NCBI RefSeq assembly: GCF_963576615.1
Contig: NC_088714.1
Coordinates: 26,408,558-26,472,557, forward strand
Length of the DNA: 64,000 bases
Reading direction: 5' to 3'
Source of the DNA: Watersipora subatra
Taxonomy: Eukaryota > Bryozoa > Gymnolaemata > Cheilostomatida > Watersiporidae
Below are positions 23,301-35,443 of the stretch, in pieces. Numbering within the stretch: position 1 is the first letter of the stretch; the number at the start of each line of letters is the position of its first letter. The position numbers and the translations under genes were made by a program. The notes beneath the pieces are model-generated. The model did not search any database and was not told where the DNA came from. It worked only from the letters and a program-made list of their open reading frames with translations.

Positions 23301-26300
23301 AAATTGAAGTAAGTCATGCTTCTAGTGTAAGTTGAGGTAAGTCATGTATCTAGTGTAAGTTGAAGTAAGTCATGCTTCTAGTGTAAATTGAAGTAAGTCA
23401 TGCTTCTAGTGTAAGTTGAAGTAATTCATATATCTAGTGTAAGTTGAAGTAAGTCATGCTTCTAGTGTAAGTTGAAGTAAGTCATGTATCTAGTGTAAGT
23501 TGAAGTAAGTCATGCTTCTAGTGTAAATTGAAGTAAGTCATGTATCTAGTGTAAGTTGAAGTAAGTCATGCTTCTAGTGTAAATTGAAGTAAGTCATGCT
23601 TCTAGTGTAAGTTGAAGTAAGTCATATATCTAGTGTAAGTTGAAGTAAGTCATGTATCTGGTGTAAGTTGAAGTAAGTCATGTATCTGGTGTAAGTTGAA
23701 GTAAGTCATATATCTGGTGTAGGTTGAAGTAAGTCATGCATCTAGTGTAAGTTGAAGTAAGTCATGCTTCTAGTTGAAGTAAGTCATGCCATGGTTTTCT
23801 ATTACTCTGGCAACAAACCAATGGGTTATGGCAGGCCTGCACTCCCATTAACATATCTTCGCGGTAAAGCAACCACAAAGCCTTTTTAATGGATCATTAC
23901 TTTATATAAGTTTAGTTTTTACAAATAATTGAGATTTTTTAAATTTAGTTTTTACTTAGTTTTATATAATGAATATGTTTTAATGCTACATATGTACATG
24001 TAATTATCCGAAGCATTCATCATTGTTTTTTTGGGCTTTAGAATGAATTGTACAACAAGCGATGGCTTACACATAGGAAGCAAATATCGGAATAGTTGAA
24101 CTTGCCACGTCCAAGTCTAACTTAAGTTTATTGCATTTTGGTAATTGCTCATTTTATCTCATTGATAGGGAATTTTATTCAGCTACTAGTTTATCATACA
24201 TCATAATTTAGTAACAGCTGATTATATTTCATTTTATCAAAAACTTCTGAATACTTATTTGAGCTAGTTTCAGGTAACAATATTCTGCCAAGGGACTTGC
24301 AATTACAGCGTAGAAATATTGTGACTAAGCAATATACATGACAAAAAAAATCAAGGATAATAATTTGTTATTCCTGAAGGTAAGCGACTGATGATTGATA
24401 ACATCAATCAAAAATACTACTCAAACTAAGTTTAGAGCTGTGGTAGTAGTTCACAGAACTGTAAATAATAAGAATTGCTGATATAGAATATTACAGGTGT
24501 CACTGAATGCGATCAGCTAACCATACGCAGACAGAATTCAAATCTAACGAACAGGAAATGGTGTGATGTGACACATTTCTTGATGAATTTGAGTTCTGAT
24601 GATACACATTATGAAGAGAAATTTTGTTTAATTTACGAACAGTGAATAATGTGAATGAATAGATTAGAAGTTATTTGCTTTTCATTATTATTTAAGCAAA
24701 GTTTCGAACTACTAGGTTCCAGAAGCAGCAGTATCTGTCTCTGGACAAACAAAGCTTTTAGCTTACATTACAGCTTTGATTGATCATCCAAAACTTCTAC
24801 AACTAAATTTATTTAGGCATTGAGATTTTACTTTCACTGTTTCTGTACTTTCACTAGCACTTTCACTCGTAGGTTTAAGAGTGATTGAAAACCTTGTGAG
24901 CTGAATTTAAAAAGTATTTTTTCTTATTCAAACAGATTTGCAAATAGATCTATTTCCATCATGATTCAATGTTTAGAAGAGGAGTTGTGGCGATATCATC
25001 AGTGTACATGAATGCATGAGTGGCAGTATAATTGCAGAAAAGATATTAATTTATTTCCAAACCTAGGTTCCTGATTATTAGACAATGGCTTACCTGTTTG
25101 TGCAGCTGTATCGACCAATATAATAGTACGCGTTGCTGAACGGCTTCCACTTGCAGGTTTATTATTCACATGTTTCGATTTCTCATTCTGCGTGCCAACA
25201 GATACTTTGGGCCGTTCCTTGGAAGTGGGTTTCTAAAAGTTACCAAAGAATTTAGGCCTTTCAAAGAAAAGCAAATTGTATTTAAAACCAAATGATAAGT
25301 GCCTGCAAGTGAGTTTGCAATGTAATATTACTGATACAAAATGGTATGATTCCGAGTATGCGAATGAACCCTGGAGTTGATTGGCATATTATATTTTACT
25401 CATAAGGCTGCCTTTCAGACTCACAAGCATTTTCATTTCAATTGAACTCCCAAGAATTTTAGGAAAAATACAGCAGTTTGTGCTTTAATTAGGGTATATG
25501 ATAGTACCCAATAACCTAGCTAATTAAGGTCTGTTGGCGGTGCATATTGGGTGGTGATGCATCATCCATAGCTGTAGACTGAGATCTTTTTAGATATTGT
25601 ACAGTTTTTAGGTTGAGATAACTGAATGGTCGCCTGATAATAAAGCTATACTTCGTGTTTGTTAATAATGTTTCATTGGATATGTTCTTGAGTATCGAGA
25701 AAGTTATCACCGCGCTATCTACATGTGGCTAAAAACAACATGTGGCAGATAACTCCAAGTTTATGGCTATGCATAAGACTAAATGAATAATCATTGTGTA
25801 CCACACTCTTTGATCGACATTTTTTTTCTAAATTTCATCACACTTCTTATAGGGTATGAGTAGGAACCCTGCAATCATCCTAAACTTCACCTAAATAAAT
25901 GAATACCAAATGACATGACAACTTATGTTTTAGACTTGGCATGAAAGTTGAACGTTATCAGACATACCTTGACCTAAACAAAAACGATACAAGAATCCTA
26001 GATGAGTAATCTGAAATTAAACATATAAAGGGAAAAATTCTGCCACAATACTGAGACAAAGGCACAGTCTGTTAGAGGTCATTGAGGCAAAACAAATATG
26101 CTGATGAGAAATGAGCTAGTACGGATCAATACTTCACACGTAAGCTCGTTCTATTGAGCTGGGTTTCCAAGAGTGACTTCTAGTTGGACGTAAACGTTAG
26201 TGAATGCGTATAAAAGAAATTAATAATTACTCGAAAGGTATCAAAAGGACAAAGAATATGAAATCTAAATAAAATATCAGCAATGATCAGCAGTTCAATA

Positions 26301-29300
26301 TCCTGAACATCAGCGATGACAACAATCTTTGACAGCAAAGTGGGTTCAAAAAGCCCATGCCCTAATGATTTCCATCTTCCTTATTCATAAAACTCAAAGT
26401 AATAATTTATTCTAGATGCTATGACCTTCTGATTAACTAGGAGTAGGTCAAACAATGAAGTTTAAGAGAGAAGGAAAGCTGTATTACACAATAGAGGATT
26501 TCATACAACTGAACTGTGAGAATACACTCATTAGTTTACTAGATGAGTAGTAGACCAGTTGATGTGAATGCGAATTATTTGCTAGCAAACCAAAAATTAT
26601 ATTCATACAATGACTAGACAAAATTTAATGTATACAGCCCATGATAAACGGAAAGCCACAAGGTAACTTGTTCCTAGTACTAGGTAGTAACTAGTAGAGA
26701 AAGGAAGTTGTAGCTAAGCCCATAGCAGTTGGCCATATATGTCAGCATTACATACATTAAGATCATGCTCGAGGTACTGAACAAATACAAACTCATTCTT
26801 AGCTTCAAGTGAACCATAATTATTGCACAGCTAAGGTATCCACGAGACGGCGTGACCAGCTTTGACTACACACTATACAAAGCAAACACTCGCTGTAAAC
26901 ACTTGTCAACAAAGGTGTGAAAAAAAACGCACACGTCTCAGTAGCCTGCCAGGCCATACCTGTTTCCTCGGCCAGGAATGTCTTTCATTAGTGTGAGCAA
27001 CCGGAGGTGGAAAAGCTCCATTCATTTGGTGTGGGTGGAGTGGTCGTGGACCTACCCTGTGCATGGGATTGAAATGTGGCGTTTGATGAGATTGCATATA
27101 GTTGTTGTTGTATGGCAAGCGAGGCCCGGGCAGCCTGTTGTGTCCGGACAGCGAGTTAGGGCATCGTGGCACTGGGTAAAAGCTGGAGTGAGACTGAAAT
27201 ACATTCTGCGGAGATATCTGATTATAAAGGGGTCCTAAAAACAAATGTAAAAGAGTTGCCATTTGAAAGATTACAATCATAAATAAATCAAGGAATTTAA
27301 GAGCAAGCGTGTAGTGCGGACTGACAGACTGCTTGGCTATATTAACATGGTACGTAGTGCCACCTCTAATCAACCCTTTAATGAAACCAAAGTATTTGCA
27401 GTCCAATTAGCCTAGCATTTTCTTTAGAGTCTCACAAAATTGCATATCACGGTTTGATAGCAGATAATCTGCTTATAAGAGATGATTCGAGGCTTACAGC
27501 GGGTTAGTTATGCATCAACAAAGATTTTCTCGGAGTCTCAGTCATTGCCAATAAGAACAAAATATTTGTAATTCCAATCGAGGGAAATAAAGTACGTATA
27601 CGACACCTATCTCACTTGTTGCTGCTAGTCACTCTTATCCTTGACATCTCCAAACATTGTCTTTAAACTTTGTAAATAATAAATGACTGTTTCTTTTGGT
27701 CTTTACAAATGCTATTTAAAAAACTTAAATTGCAATTAATGATGAGCATTTCAATTGTGGGTCCATAACTAATTATAAGTATAATGTTTGTAACGATTAA
27801 CTTTGAAAGATTATAATTATAACTTAGAAACTGTATGTGACTAAAAAAAATCTAGTAACATACAATTTGTACAAGAAAATTGCTTGCTATATATTATTCG
27901 CAATGACATAAAACCAGACCTGTCATATTATAAAACTTTACATCAGCCCTGTCATATTATAAAACTTTACACCAGACCTGTCACGTTACAAAACTTTACA
28001 CCAGACCTGTCATATTATACTACTTTACACCAGACCTGTCATTTTGTAAAACTTCACACCAGACCTGTCATATTATAATACTTCACACCAGACCTGTCAT
28101 ATTATAATACTTTACACTACACCTGTCATATTATAAGTCTTTACACCAGACCTGTCACGTTACAAAACTTTACACCAGACCTGTCATATTATACTACTTT
28201 ACACCAGACCTGTCATTTTATAAAACTTTACACCAGACCTGTCATATTATAATACTTCACACCAGACATATCATATTATAATACTTTACACCAGACCTGT
28301 CATATTATAAGACTTTACATTAGACCTGTCATATTACAATACTTCACACTAGACCTGTCATATTATAAAACTTTACACCAGACCTGTCAGTTTATAATAC
28401 CTTACACAAAACTGTAGTAAGAATGGGTATTCCCAAGTCTCACACCAAAAACCTCTCTATTACCATTTGAAAGCAAATTACCACACAATATTTATAATTG
28501 AAAGTGAAAAAACTAAGGAGCACTAATACCCTGAAAATATTGAATAACAGTCAAACCTCGACAGACGGAGTTAAACTGCTTCAACATTTTCTCTAATTGT
28601 CAAAAGCCATCGAATGATGTTTGCTCAAAGACTCTTTTCAAAGTGCATTGTATTTCGTTCAATTCACTTCACGGTTCCAAAACTTAATGATAAGTGCTTC
28701 AAATAACTACTACAACATTAACAAAACCCATTGTGTAAAGCTATGTACAAAATACAAAACAAAACTAAATTGTATTATTGAAACTACTAGCAAAATAATA
28801 ATGCATACAACAGGTTTCATTGTTACTGTCTTTACCTTAACACAGGTGAACAGTGTAACCTTGGTGATACAGAAGATGGATAGTGTGTAGGTAGAGGTGG
28901 TGATAGAAAACTCTTATAATTTTTATATTTCATTTTTAACTATCATGTTTAGCCTCTCCACTCACACCACTCTCACTATTTTCCTCATGATAACTATGGG
29001 ACTTCGTAAAATATTCTTTGAAGAATCATTTTAAAGGTTTTTGCTCCATTTTTTTCTGTTCTTTTATGGTTCAATTATCGAAAACCATTGCCTACTCATC
29101 TCCTTTCACCACTATCAACACACACTACTAGTCTTGGAATCATTGTTAAATATTATTCGATAGCACAGAATCAAATTTCGCGAAGGACAACTGGGTACGA
29201 ATGTACTGATGCATAAAGCTGCAGTGTTTTGATCATAATAAAAGGTTTTACAGTTTCTAATCTTTGTAAAGCTGATGAAGCTTTTACCAACACAATTAAT

Positions 29301-31260
29301 ATTTTGTGAAAAAAATATATCGTAACTGCCTATGAACTTTTAATGGGATAACTTTGCTTGATAATCTTGGAGATGTTCACTTTATGGAAAGATGAGCTGA
29401 CTCCGTGATTGCAGATATCGCTGTTATGAATAGCCATTGGATAAGAGTAGGAATTCGGGCGTTAGTGGTAGTTTATGTGTTTAGGTTTCTGAGATAAGGT
29501 TAGTATAAGTATTTTAAAGGTAGGGTATAGATGTAGCCTTTTCATAATAGAGTATGAGTAGGGGGTGTTAAGGATTCATTCAAGGGTGGGTAGAGGTTTA
29601 CAAGCAGAGAACAAGTTTAGATATGCCTTAAATTTTACTATACAGTAAACACTCCTATAACGTAAATTCCTGAACACGTAAAGAATTTATGTCAAGTTTT
29701 TGCTTCGAATTACATAAACAATTCTATATAACGTAAAGTGTCAAGACGGGCGAGTTTTCAAATTCGATTTGAATATTAATCTATCTCGCTGCACTTGAGA
29801 GAGAAAACATGGCGTGCGTATAGCGTTATATATAGGCTATATTATAGATGCAACTTCTATGACATTCTATTTAGTCAGATGTGTCGCCCAAATAGAGAAT
29901 AGCTAGCTGTGCAATTGTTCATAAATACTTAAAGACGATTGATTGGTGCAGGTGTCACAGTGTCGGTCTACCAATCTGAATGTGACTAGTTGGAGTATCT
30001 GTGAAAGTTCTATAGTCCTTCATTGGTTAGCAGCTCTCATGCCTACATGTGGACTACTCTATCTCTATAGTCCTTCATCATTTCACATGTCTTGCTGACT
30101 AAACAAATGCATTCCGATTTCTTATCACGGAAAAGAGTAGCATTTATAGCTTTTAAGTAAATAACCTTAAAGTCATATCCAATAAATAATGGCATTCCTA
30201 TAAAACTGATGAGAAAAATCTACCAAACGAATACCTTGAGAACATAACCTTGGCCTTAAATCTTGTTTTTTGTGACAAGATATATTACCTCCCCCCTTGT
30301 TGGACTAACAATGTCTAATTATCTGCCTTGACAGTAGGCTTTTTGGCTTGAACTTTCTGCTGAGAAGAAAAACTCTTTAGCAGAGTTTGATGTTTGACTT
30401 GGCTGTTAAAAAGAACTATTAACCCTGAGGAATGCATTAATAGCAGAGCATTGAATTACATTCAAACCTTCTGATAGATAGATTGGTAACAAAAACTAAG
30501 TTGTTCTCAAAAATAGAAAGAAATCTATAATCAAAGTTATTTTAAACGTAAAATGATTAAAACCCATATTAACAAATTATGCATAATTATCATTATCATC
30601 ATATAAATTTATATCGACTGCAAGACAAAAAAAATTCATTTTGCTGTTTGACACCTTTCCGGAGCATTCATTGCAGGTCTGATGAGAGCACTAGAGTTTC
30701 ATTTTAACTCTTATATCACCTCTCGGGTATTTCAGCTTTATTGCAATTTACCTACCTTGTGGAGAGTAGAAGTGGGCAATAGGGGCCGGGAAATGAGCAC
30801 CATTCACCACTCCTTTCCGATGCTGGTGCCTGCCTTGGTTCTGTAGGTTATTGACAGACCTGTGAATGAGACATGACAGGTATAGATGACCAACTCACGA
30901 AAGTAGCCCTCATGCACTAAATGCACCCACCTTGGCCGATATGGACCAAGAAGATCAGTTACTATGGAAACGTATCGCTGTCCATAGGATTACGGGAGAT
31001 TAGAAAAGGATAATCCATATGCAGCGCTCAGTCAGTGGATATAGCTATGAAATGATGATTCTCCAAAGTAAGTACATAGTATCGCTGTTAACTTACTCTA
31101 TCTGCTTTCCTCCAGCCTTTTCTCGGCTCTTGTTACCTCCTTTGCTAGGCTCTGTCACGAATGGGTAGCAGTTAAATATGTACTTAGGCAAACTGCCTGG
31201 ATCCTGATTGGGTACAAATTCGGCAGCGTTGGCTGAGAGTTCCCCTGAGCCAGCATCCAT
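14308..31260 (-). CDS. SECISBP2L: SECIS-binding protein 2 (SECISBP2/SECISBP2L orthologue), complete, 18 coding exons
   Basis: The product binds the K-turn of SECIS elements in selenoprotein mRNAs and helps the EEFSEC-tRNA(Sec) complex recode UGA. Coding exons, 5' to 3': 31260-31097, 30859-30756, 27234-26960, 25232-25094, 21192-20722, 19605-19535, 19420-19318, 18463-18255, 17909-17707, 17176-17043, 16917-16743, 16592-16372, 16277-16123, 15940-15668, 15440-15218, 15114-15068, 14976-14807 and 14557-14308 (TAG). They total 3387 nt, 1128 aa, close to the ~1100 aa of vertebrate SECISBP2L. Family landmarks: N-terminal YIFNCYPFV; RTIILVDTAAQTDF (exon 4); SDSGYSSPLHK (exon 5); STAPVIKRGK and KKVILKEREERK (exon 9, SECIS incorporation domain); KAKIKRRLVLGLREVTKHLK (exon 12); INLCREQDVPFVFALGRR and LVPVSVVGVFNYQGAE (exon 13, L7Ae fold, about 684-810); HSRTPSGCSAISF (exon 14). 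The start has a good context (aaaagATGG) and lies in a conserved N-terminus. Introns carry a SINE and two minisatellites. Exon 8 has an alternative in-frame acceptor. Confidence 0.95.
17395..17546 (-). mobile_element. tRNA-derived SINE (family 1) in a SECISBP2L intron
   Basis: On the minus strand a tRNA-like head (ttgattggtgctggtgttag, then a strong B box gagttcaaatcctgc) is followed by a short body and the shared tail ggacacgcctcttattatag. The same tail ends the copies at 37790-37945 and 57335-57485. It lies between coding exons 17176-17043 and 17909-17707. Confidence 0.75.
22290..23790. repeat. 28-bp minisatellite, ~53 copies, with 420-bp higher-order repeat
   Basis: Units have the form gtaagttgaagtaagtcat followed by one of three 9-bp endings (gcttctagt, gtatctagt, atatctagt). 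The order of variants is not random: units from about 22533 to 22812 recur in the same order at about 22953 to 23232, exactly 420 bp (15 units) later, including rarer single-base variants (gtaattcat, gtaaattg). The array lies in the SECISBP2L intron between exons 25232-25094 and 21192-20722, and a (TA)n run precedes it at 22245-22262. Confidence 0.95.
27905..28405. repeat. 29-bp minisatellite, ~17 copies, with ~174-bp higher-order repeat
   Basis: Units contain ctttacaccagacctgtcat and an A/T-rich tail. The series cacgttacaaaac, tatactacttt, ttttRtaaaact recurs 174 bp (6 units) apart, at about 27981 and 28155. It lies in the SECISBP2L intron between exons 30859-30756 and 27234-26960. The short open frame across it is a by-product. 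Confidence 0.92.
29644..29760. mobile_element. Possible end of a TA-flanked (pogo/mariner-type) element
   Basis: tacagtaaacactcctataa at 29643 resembles the cagtrgaccctc-type ends of the TA-flanked MITEs at 55558 and 59670, followed by related acgtaaattcctgaa text. No matching second end was found. It lies in a SECISBP2L intron. The call rests on a short resemblance. Confidence 0.25.
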
Positions 31261-33720
31261 CTTTTAAATTCTGCGTCTACTTTACCATAGTTTATGGGCG
31301 AGGGCCTGGGCTACTAAAAGCGTATTGTAGACTTGTCTCGCATACTTTGACTAGTGTAAACAGAGATTGCACAAGAACGAGCGAGGCAAGTCAGGAGAGC
31401 TTATATTCCATAGCTAATCATCACAAATAGCATTTTATCTCGTAACAAGTTAGGCCTAATGATACATAACGTAGAGACATTGACATTTGGCCCGGTCCAT
31501 TCCAAATGGGCAGCCTACCTGTAGGTTGGCCGGCAATCACTGATTTATGCACCATCTTGATTGATACTATTACAGCCCTTTTGTTCATCAAATATTCTAA
31601 TGGCACTGTTCTTTTAAATTATGCATAGTTACGTGCAAGAAACTTTATCATCCACCGTGGACTCCCCGGCATAGGTTGCGGAGATTAGCAGAACTTGCAC
31701 CATGACTAAAGACAAAATGAAGGAAAACAACTATTTCCCCAAAGAATGAATAATGAAATATAATGAATTGAGGCGAGAGGGCCTGTGAGCAATAATGAGA
31801 CATTCTGCAAGGGAAGGATAAGCTGGCCGGCATGGTTATCAGACATTACACAATATACATTGAATCTTGCTCTCAAGTTGCGCTTGTTTCAACAGTCTAG
31901 TCAAAAGCGTCATCTTACGACTGGTGACCGTAGGAAGTTGTACTTGAGCTAGACCGCTCACTGCTCCGCCTATCATAGACATGAACAGCTTCGAGAGGCA
32001 TCAAGACTCGCATACACACATGTGGCAGCAATTAAGGACAGGAAAAGCCTCACTGATCAGGCCTGTTGTCCCATTACTGTTAGTTGTTAATGCTGTACTT
32101 ATTAGTCGACTAGTGTGTGAAGTTCTTCAACCTAGCGATAGTCCTAGATGACCATAATCTGCAAGAACCTGTACCTACTGCAAGTGCCCTATCACTGACT
32201 TTCAGGGTCACACCGCTACCATTGATAATCATACAATAATTTTACAATCAGCTGTTTGCAGAAGGGCTTTGCGCAAATGCTTTGAAAATGAAAGCTAAAA
32301 CTTTACAATGTGGAGGTTTTTATCACACTGTAATGAGGGTCACTGAGCAACGTAGAGACAAGAGCAACAACTCTTTCACCTTACTCATTCCTGCATTTGT
32401 TTGTACTAAAATTTATTACTTTAAATACGAAGAATTTTGTTTGATTTTCTGCAAAGAATATTAAAAATCGTTAAGCAATAACAACCAAGCAGCAACAGAC
32501 CTCTGCACAAATACCTGATCATGAGTTTTAATAATACAACAAAATACTTCAGTCAACTGTTACCACTCCAACAGAGCAAACTTAAGTTATAGCACACTGT
32601 CTTCAAAATGAAAATTCCTGAAGACCCCCTCATGTTACAGAACTGAATTAGATAGTTCCTTGACTATTACAGAACCATGTTGATTTTAGAGTAGCAATTA
32701 TTACAGCTCTATCTGGATCCTCATGTCCAATTATAATACAATACAAATATAAGAGAGAGGGGCGGTGAAAGACAGCAACTGAGCTGGGAAATACTGATGC
32801 TATCACCACCTGTCTAAGAGTTGGTATGCTTTTACATCCGGCTTGCATAATGACACCTCACACAAGCTTCGCAGATCTGGAAATGAAAACCGCCCGAAAC
32901 AAAAATGCTTACGAATAAGAAAAAAAGGTGGTCAATAAACGTGTATAATTATAAAAAAGCAATTATGCTGCAAAGCCAGCACCTTCATGCAGATCTGATT
33001 GACAGCCCTAGGAGTTACTTTGCCGATGCATCCAACCACCTGATAGGTGGAGTATCAATAGCTAGTGCCTACATAAGCATACCTCGATTATTTAACGCCA
33101 TTTATATTATTTACACCAAAACTTCATTAACAAAACTTATTAATAAAAGTTCAACTACCTTGTTATGTAATTGAGAGGCAAGCAATGACGCAGAAAGTTG
33201 ATAGTAACTTTCAAACTAGTGTAAGTAACTAATATATTTCAGAGATCCTGAGATTTCTCAGATACTTTCAGATACTATTAGCACTAGCTCAAGTTCACAA
33301 AATAAACCTGGACATGCTGAGATAGCACCCTCGGTTTGCACTGCTAAGGATAAGCAGACATCGCTGAGAACATACCGTGAAACCTCTGATTGAACACCAC
33401 TTCTATTTTACCCCCACTTTGACATTATTTGATCTTTGCGAACCCATAATTAAAAGTGAGCCGTAGAAAAATGTCCACAAAATTGTATTAATAATGAATT
33501 GTTTACATCAATAACAATTAATTCTCTCCTTGTCCAACTCCAAGGCTTTTCATTTTTTTTTCGTTAAAACTTTGAAAGCAACACCATAGAAACAATTAAT
33601 AACTGTATGAGGCTAATAGTAGTTATTTATTCAACACGATCTTGATACTTTAAAGTATATGAAAAATGGTTTATATTTGCGATGGTGTATGAACAACTAG
33701 TTTTAGGCTAAAAGTTGTGC

Positions 33721-33815
33721 TTAGTGAGCAAAACTTTTACACATTTTACTTTTACAATTTTACTTTTACACAGCATTTTGCACAAATGCAATGCGTAAAA
33801 GTTTTGCTCTGCTAA
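33721..33815. repeat. Imperfect palindrome / possible MITE remnant
   Basis: agcaaaacttttac (33727-33740) is exactly inverted at 33795-33808, and the match extends outward with few mismatches (ttagtg / ctgctaa). The spacer is made of repeated ttttacttttaca. Confidence 0.6.
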
Positions 33816-33845
33816 AAAGATTGTTGCGACGCTAACATCGACTAG

Positions 33846-33992
33846 TTCAGAAGTGCAGAAAAAGAGTTGAGGTCAGAAGACATTGTGGAAGGTATTGAAC
33901 AACCAGAAGATGTTAGTTCCATCGAAAGCAACAATCAGAACGTAACTGCCCGAGCAAATGATGTAAATATTTTTGTTTTTGAAAAGCGTTAA
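33846..33992 (+). other. Exon-like acidic open segment of unknown origin
   Basis: A 48-codon open stretch translates to an acidic peptide (SEDIVEGIEQPEDVSSIE). It is bounded by an acceptor-like ttcag near 33850 and a donor-like gatgtaaat near 33963. It could be an orphan exon, or the acidic N-terminus of a decayed transposase. There is no supporting neighbour exon. Confidence 0.2.
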
Positions 33993-35266
33993 TTTTGTTT
34001 CTGCATGTATTATTAATATTGTTTGTTTATGTCACTTGTTTAGGAACATATATTTGTGGCATTTGATAGATTATTATTATATATAACTTATAAATTTGCA
34101 GATTTATAGCATATGATTTGATATGCTGTAAATCTGCCGCGGTAATCTGGTCTTACAATGGATCGACACTTGTAACTCTTTTTCTATTGCACATAAAAAG
34201 CTAGTTTTGGCTGCAAACTAGCAAACATATCAATAAGCTTTGATACAACATTGTTAAATAGAATTATAAAATAAAAATGTCTTCAAATTTGGAATGAAAT
34301 GAAAATTGAAACTTCAACAAATTGCAAAGCAGTACACAAGCTAGGATATCATCGCGGGTTAATTGCAAGCGATAGATATCAACTCATAGATATATTTCTT
34401 GGTTTCTTAACGCATATTTATTACGCGATCTTTGAAAAGTTGGAGGTAAGTTGGCAGAACTATTGCACCCAAAAGGGTTAATGTACATAGCTCCACCGAA
34501 AAGCGAGAGCAAAATATAGTTGACAATCGCTTCACTCACAAAAGGACTAAATATATTTTTTCAAAATTCTGACGAGCCCTTTGAAAAACAGGGAAAGACA
34601 CCATAAAGAAAGGTTGAAAAATAGAGTGCCATGGCAGTCGATTAGAGGTTTTACGGTAGTTTGTTTTGTAATTGAAAAGCACATCAAGCAGGCTAAAAAT
34701 CCTGACATGAAACAAATCATACATACAATATCCAAACTTGACTCTTGTATTGATTTAGGTAATACACAGCAAACGCAATGTGATCATATCAGGCCTATAG
34801 GTCTAATAGCATTTTAGGCTTGGAGTGTACAAGTACGAGTTTGTAACTTGTGATTAGATGACAGAAACAACACAATTGACATAGTATATAACAAGTCACA
34901 TGGCATGTCAGAAAAATTTAACCTATAGAATTCACCATCTCCATGTTTTAGACACAATTGAATAATTTTTACCAGCACAAAAAGGTTCTCACTGCTTTTG
35001 TTTTTTTCGTATCGCAAATAACAATTATCAACTTGACAGGTAGGCATTGCAATGTGCTCTATGGGAAATACATTTCAGCACATTTATTGCGAATGCAGAA
35101 GCACAAAATTTCTTGTTGCTTTTTAAATAAGTTTTACATTTGTTCCTAGCATCTTCATGACTTTCCAGATTATCTCCCATTTACAGATAATTGTAAATAG
35201 AGATGGCTCTTAAAAGTTACAATACATGCTCTCAATTTTTATCTATCGCTAGCTCTTGTGTTTACC

Positions 35267-35443
35267 CATACCTGCCAACTCTCACGCATTGGGCGTGAGA
35301 CTCACGCAATCACCCCAAAGAAAAAAATGAAAATGCGTGAGATTTTTGCCCCAATTTCCACAATTTTATATATACTATCATTGACACATCAATTGCCCCA
35401 AAACCAAATCTCACGCATTGCCCCACTCTTGGGTTGGCAGGTC
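35267..35443. mobile_element. 177-bp MITE with a 10-bp target duplication
   Basis: The element runs from catacctgccaactctcacg to cttgggttggcaggtc. The terminal inverted repeats share acctgccaac, and the sequence is built from repeated tcacgca/tgcgtga motifs. It is flanked by an exact 10-bp direct repeat, tgtgtttacc, at 35257-35266 and 35444-35453. A duplication of 9-11 bp suggests a Mutator-like mobiliser, but the superfamily is not certain. Confidence 0.75.
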
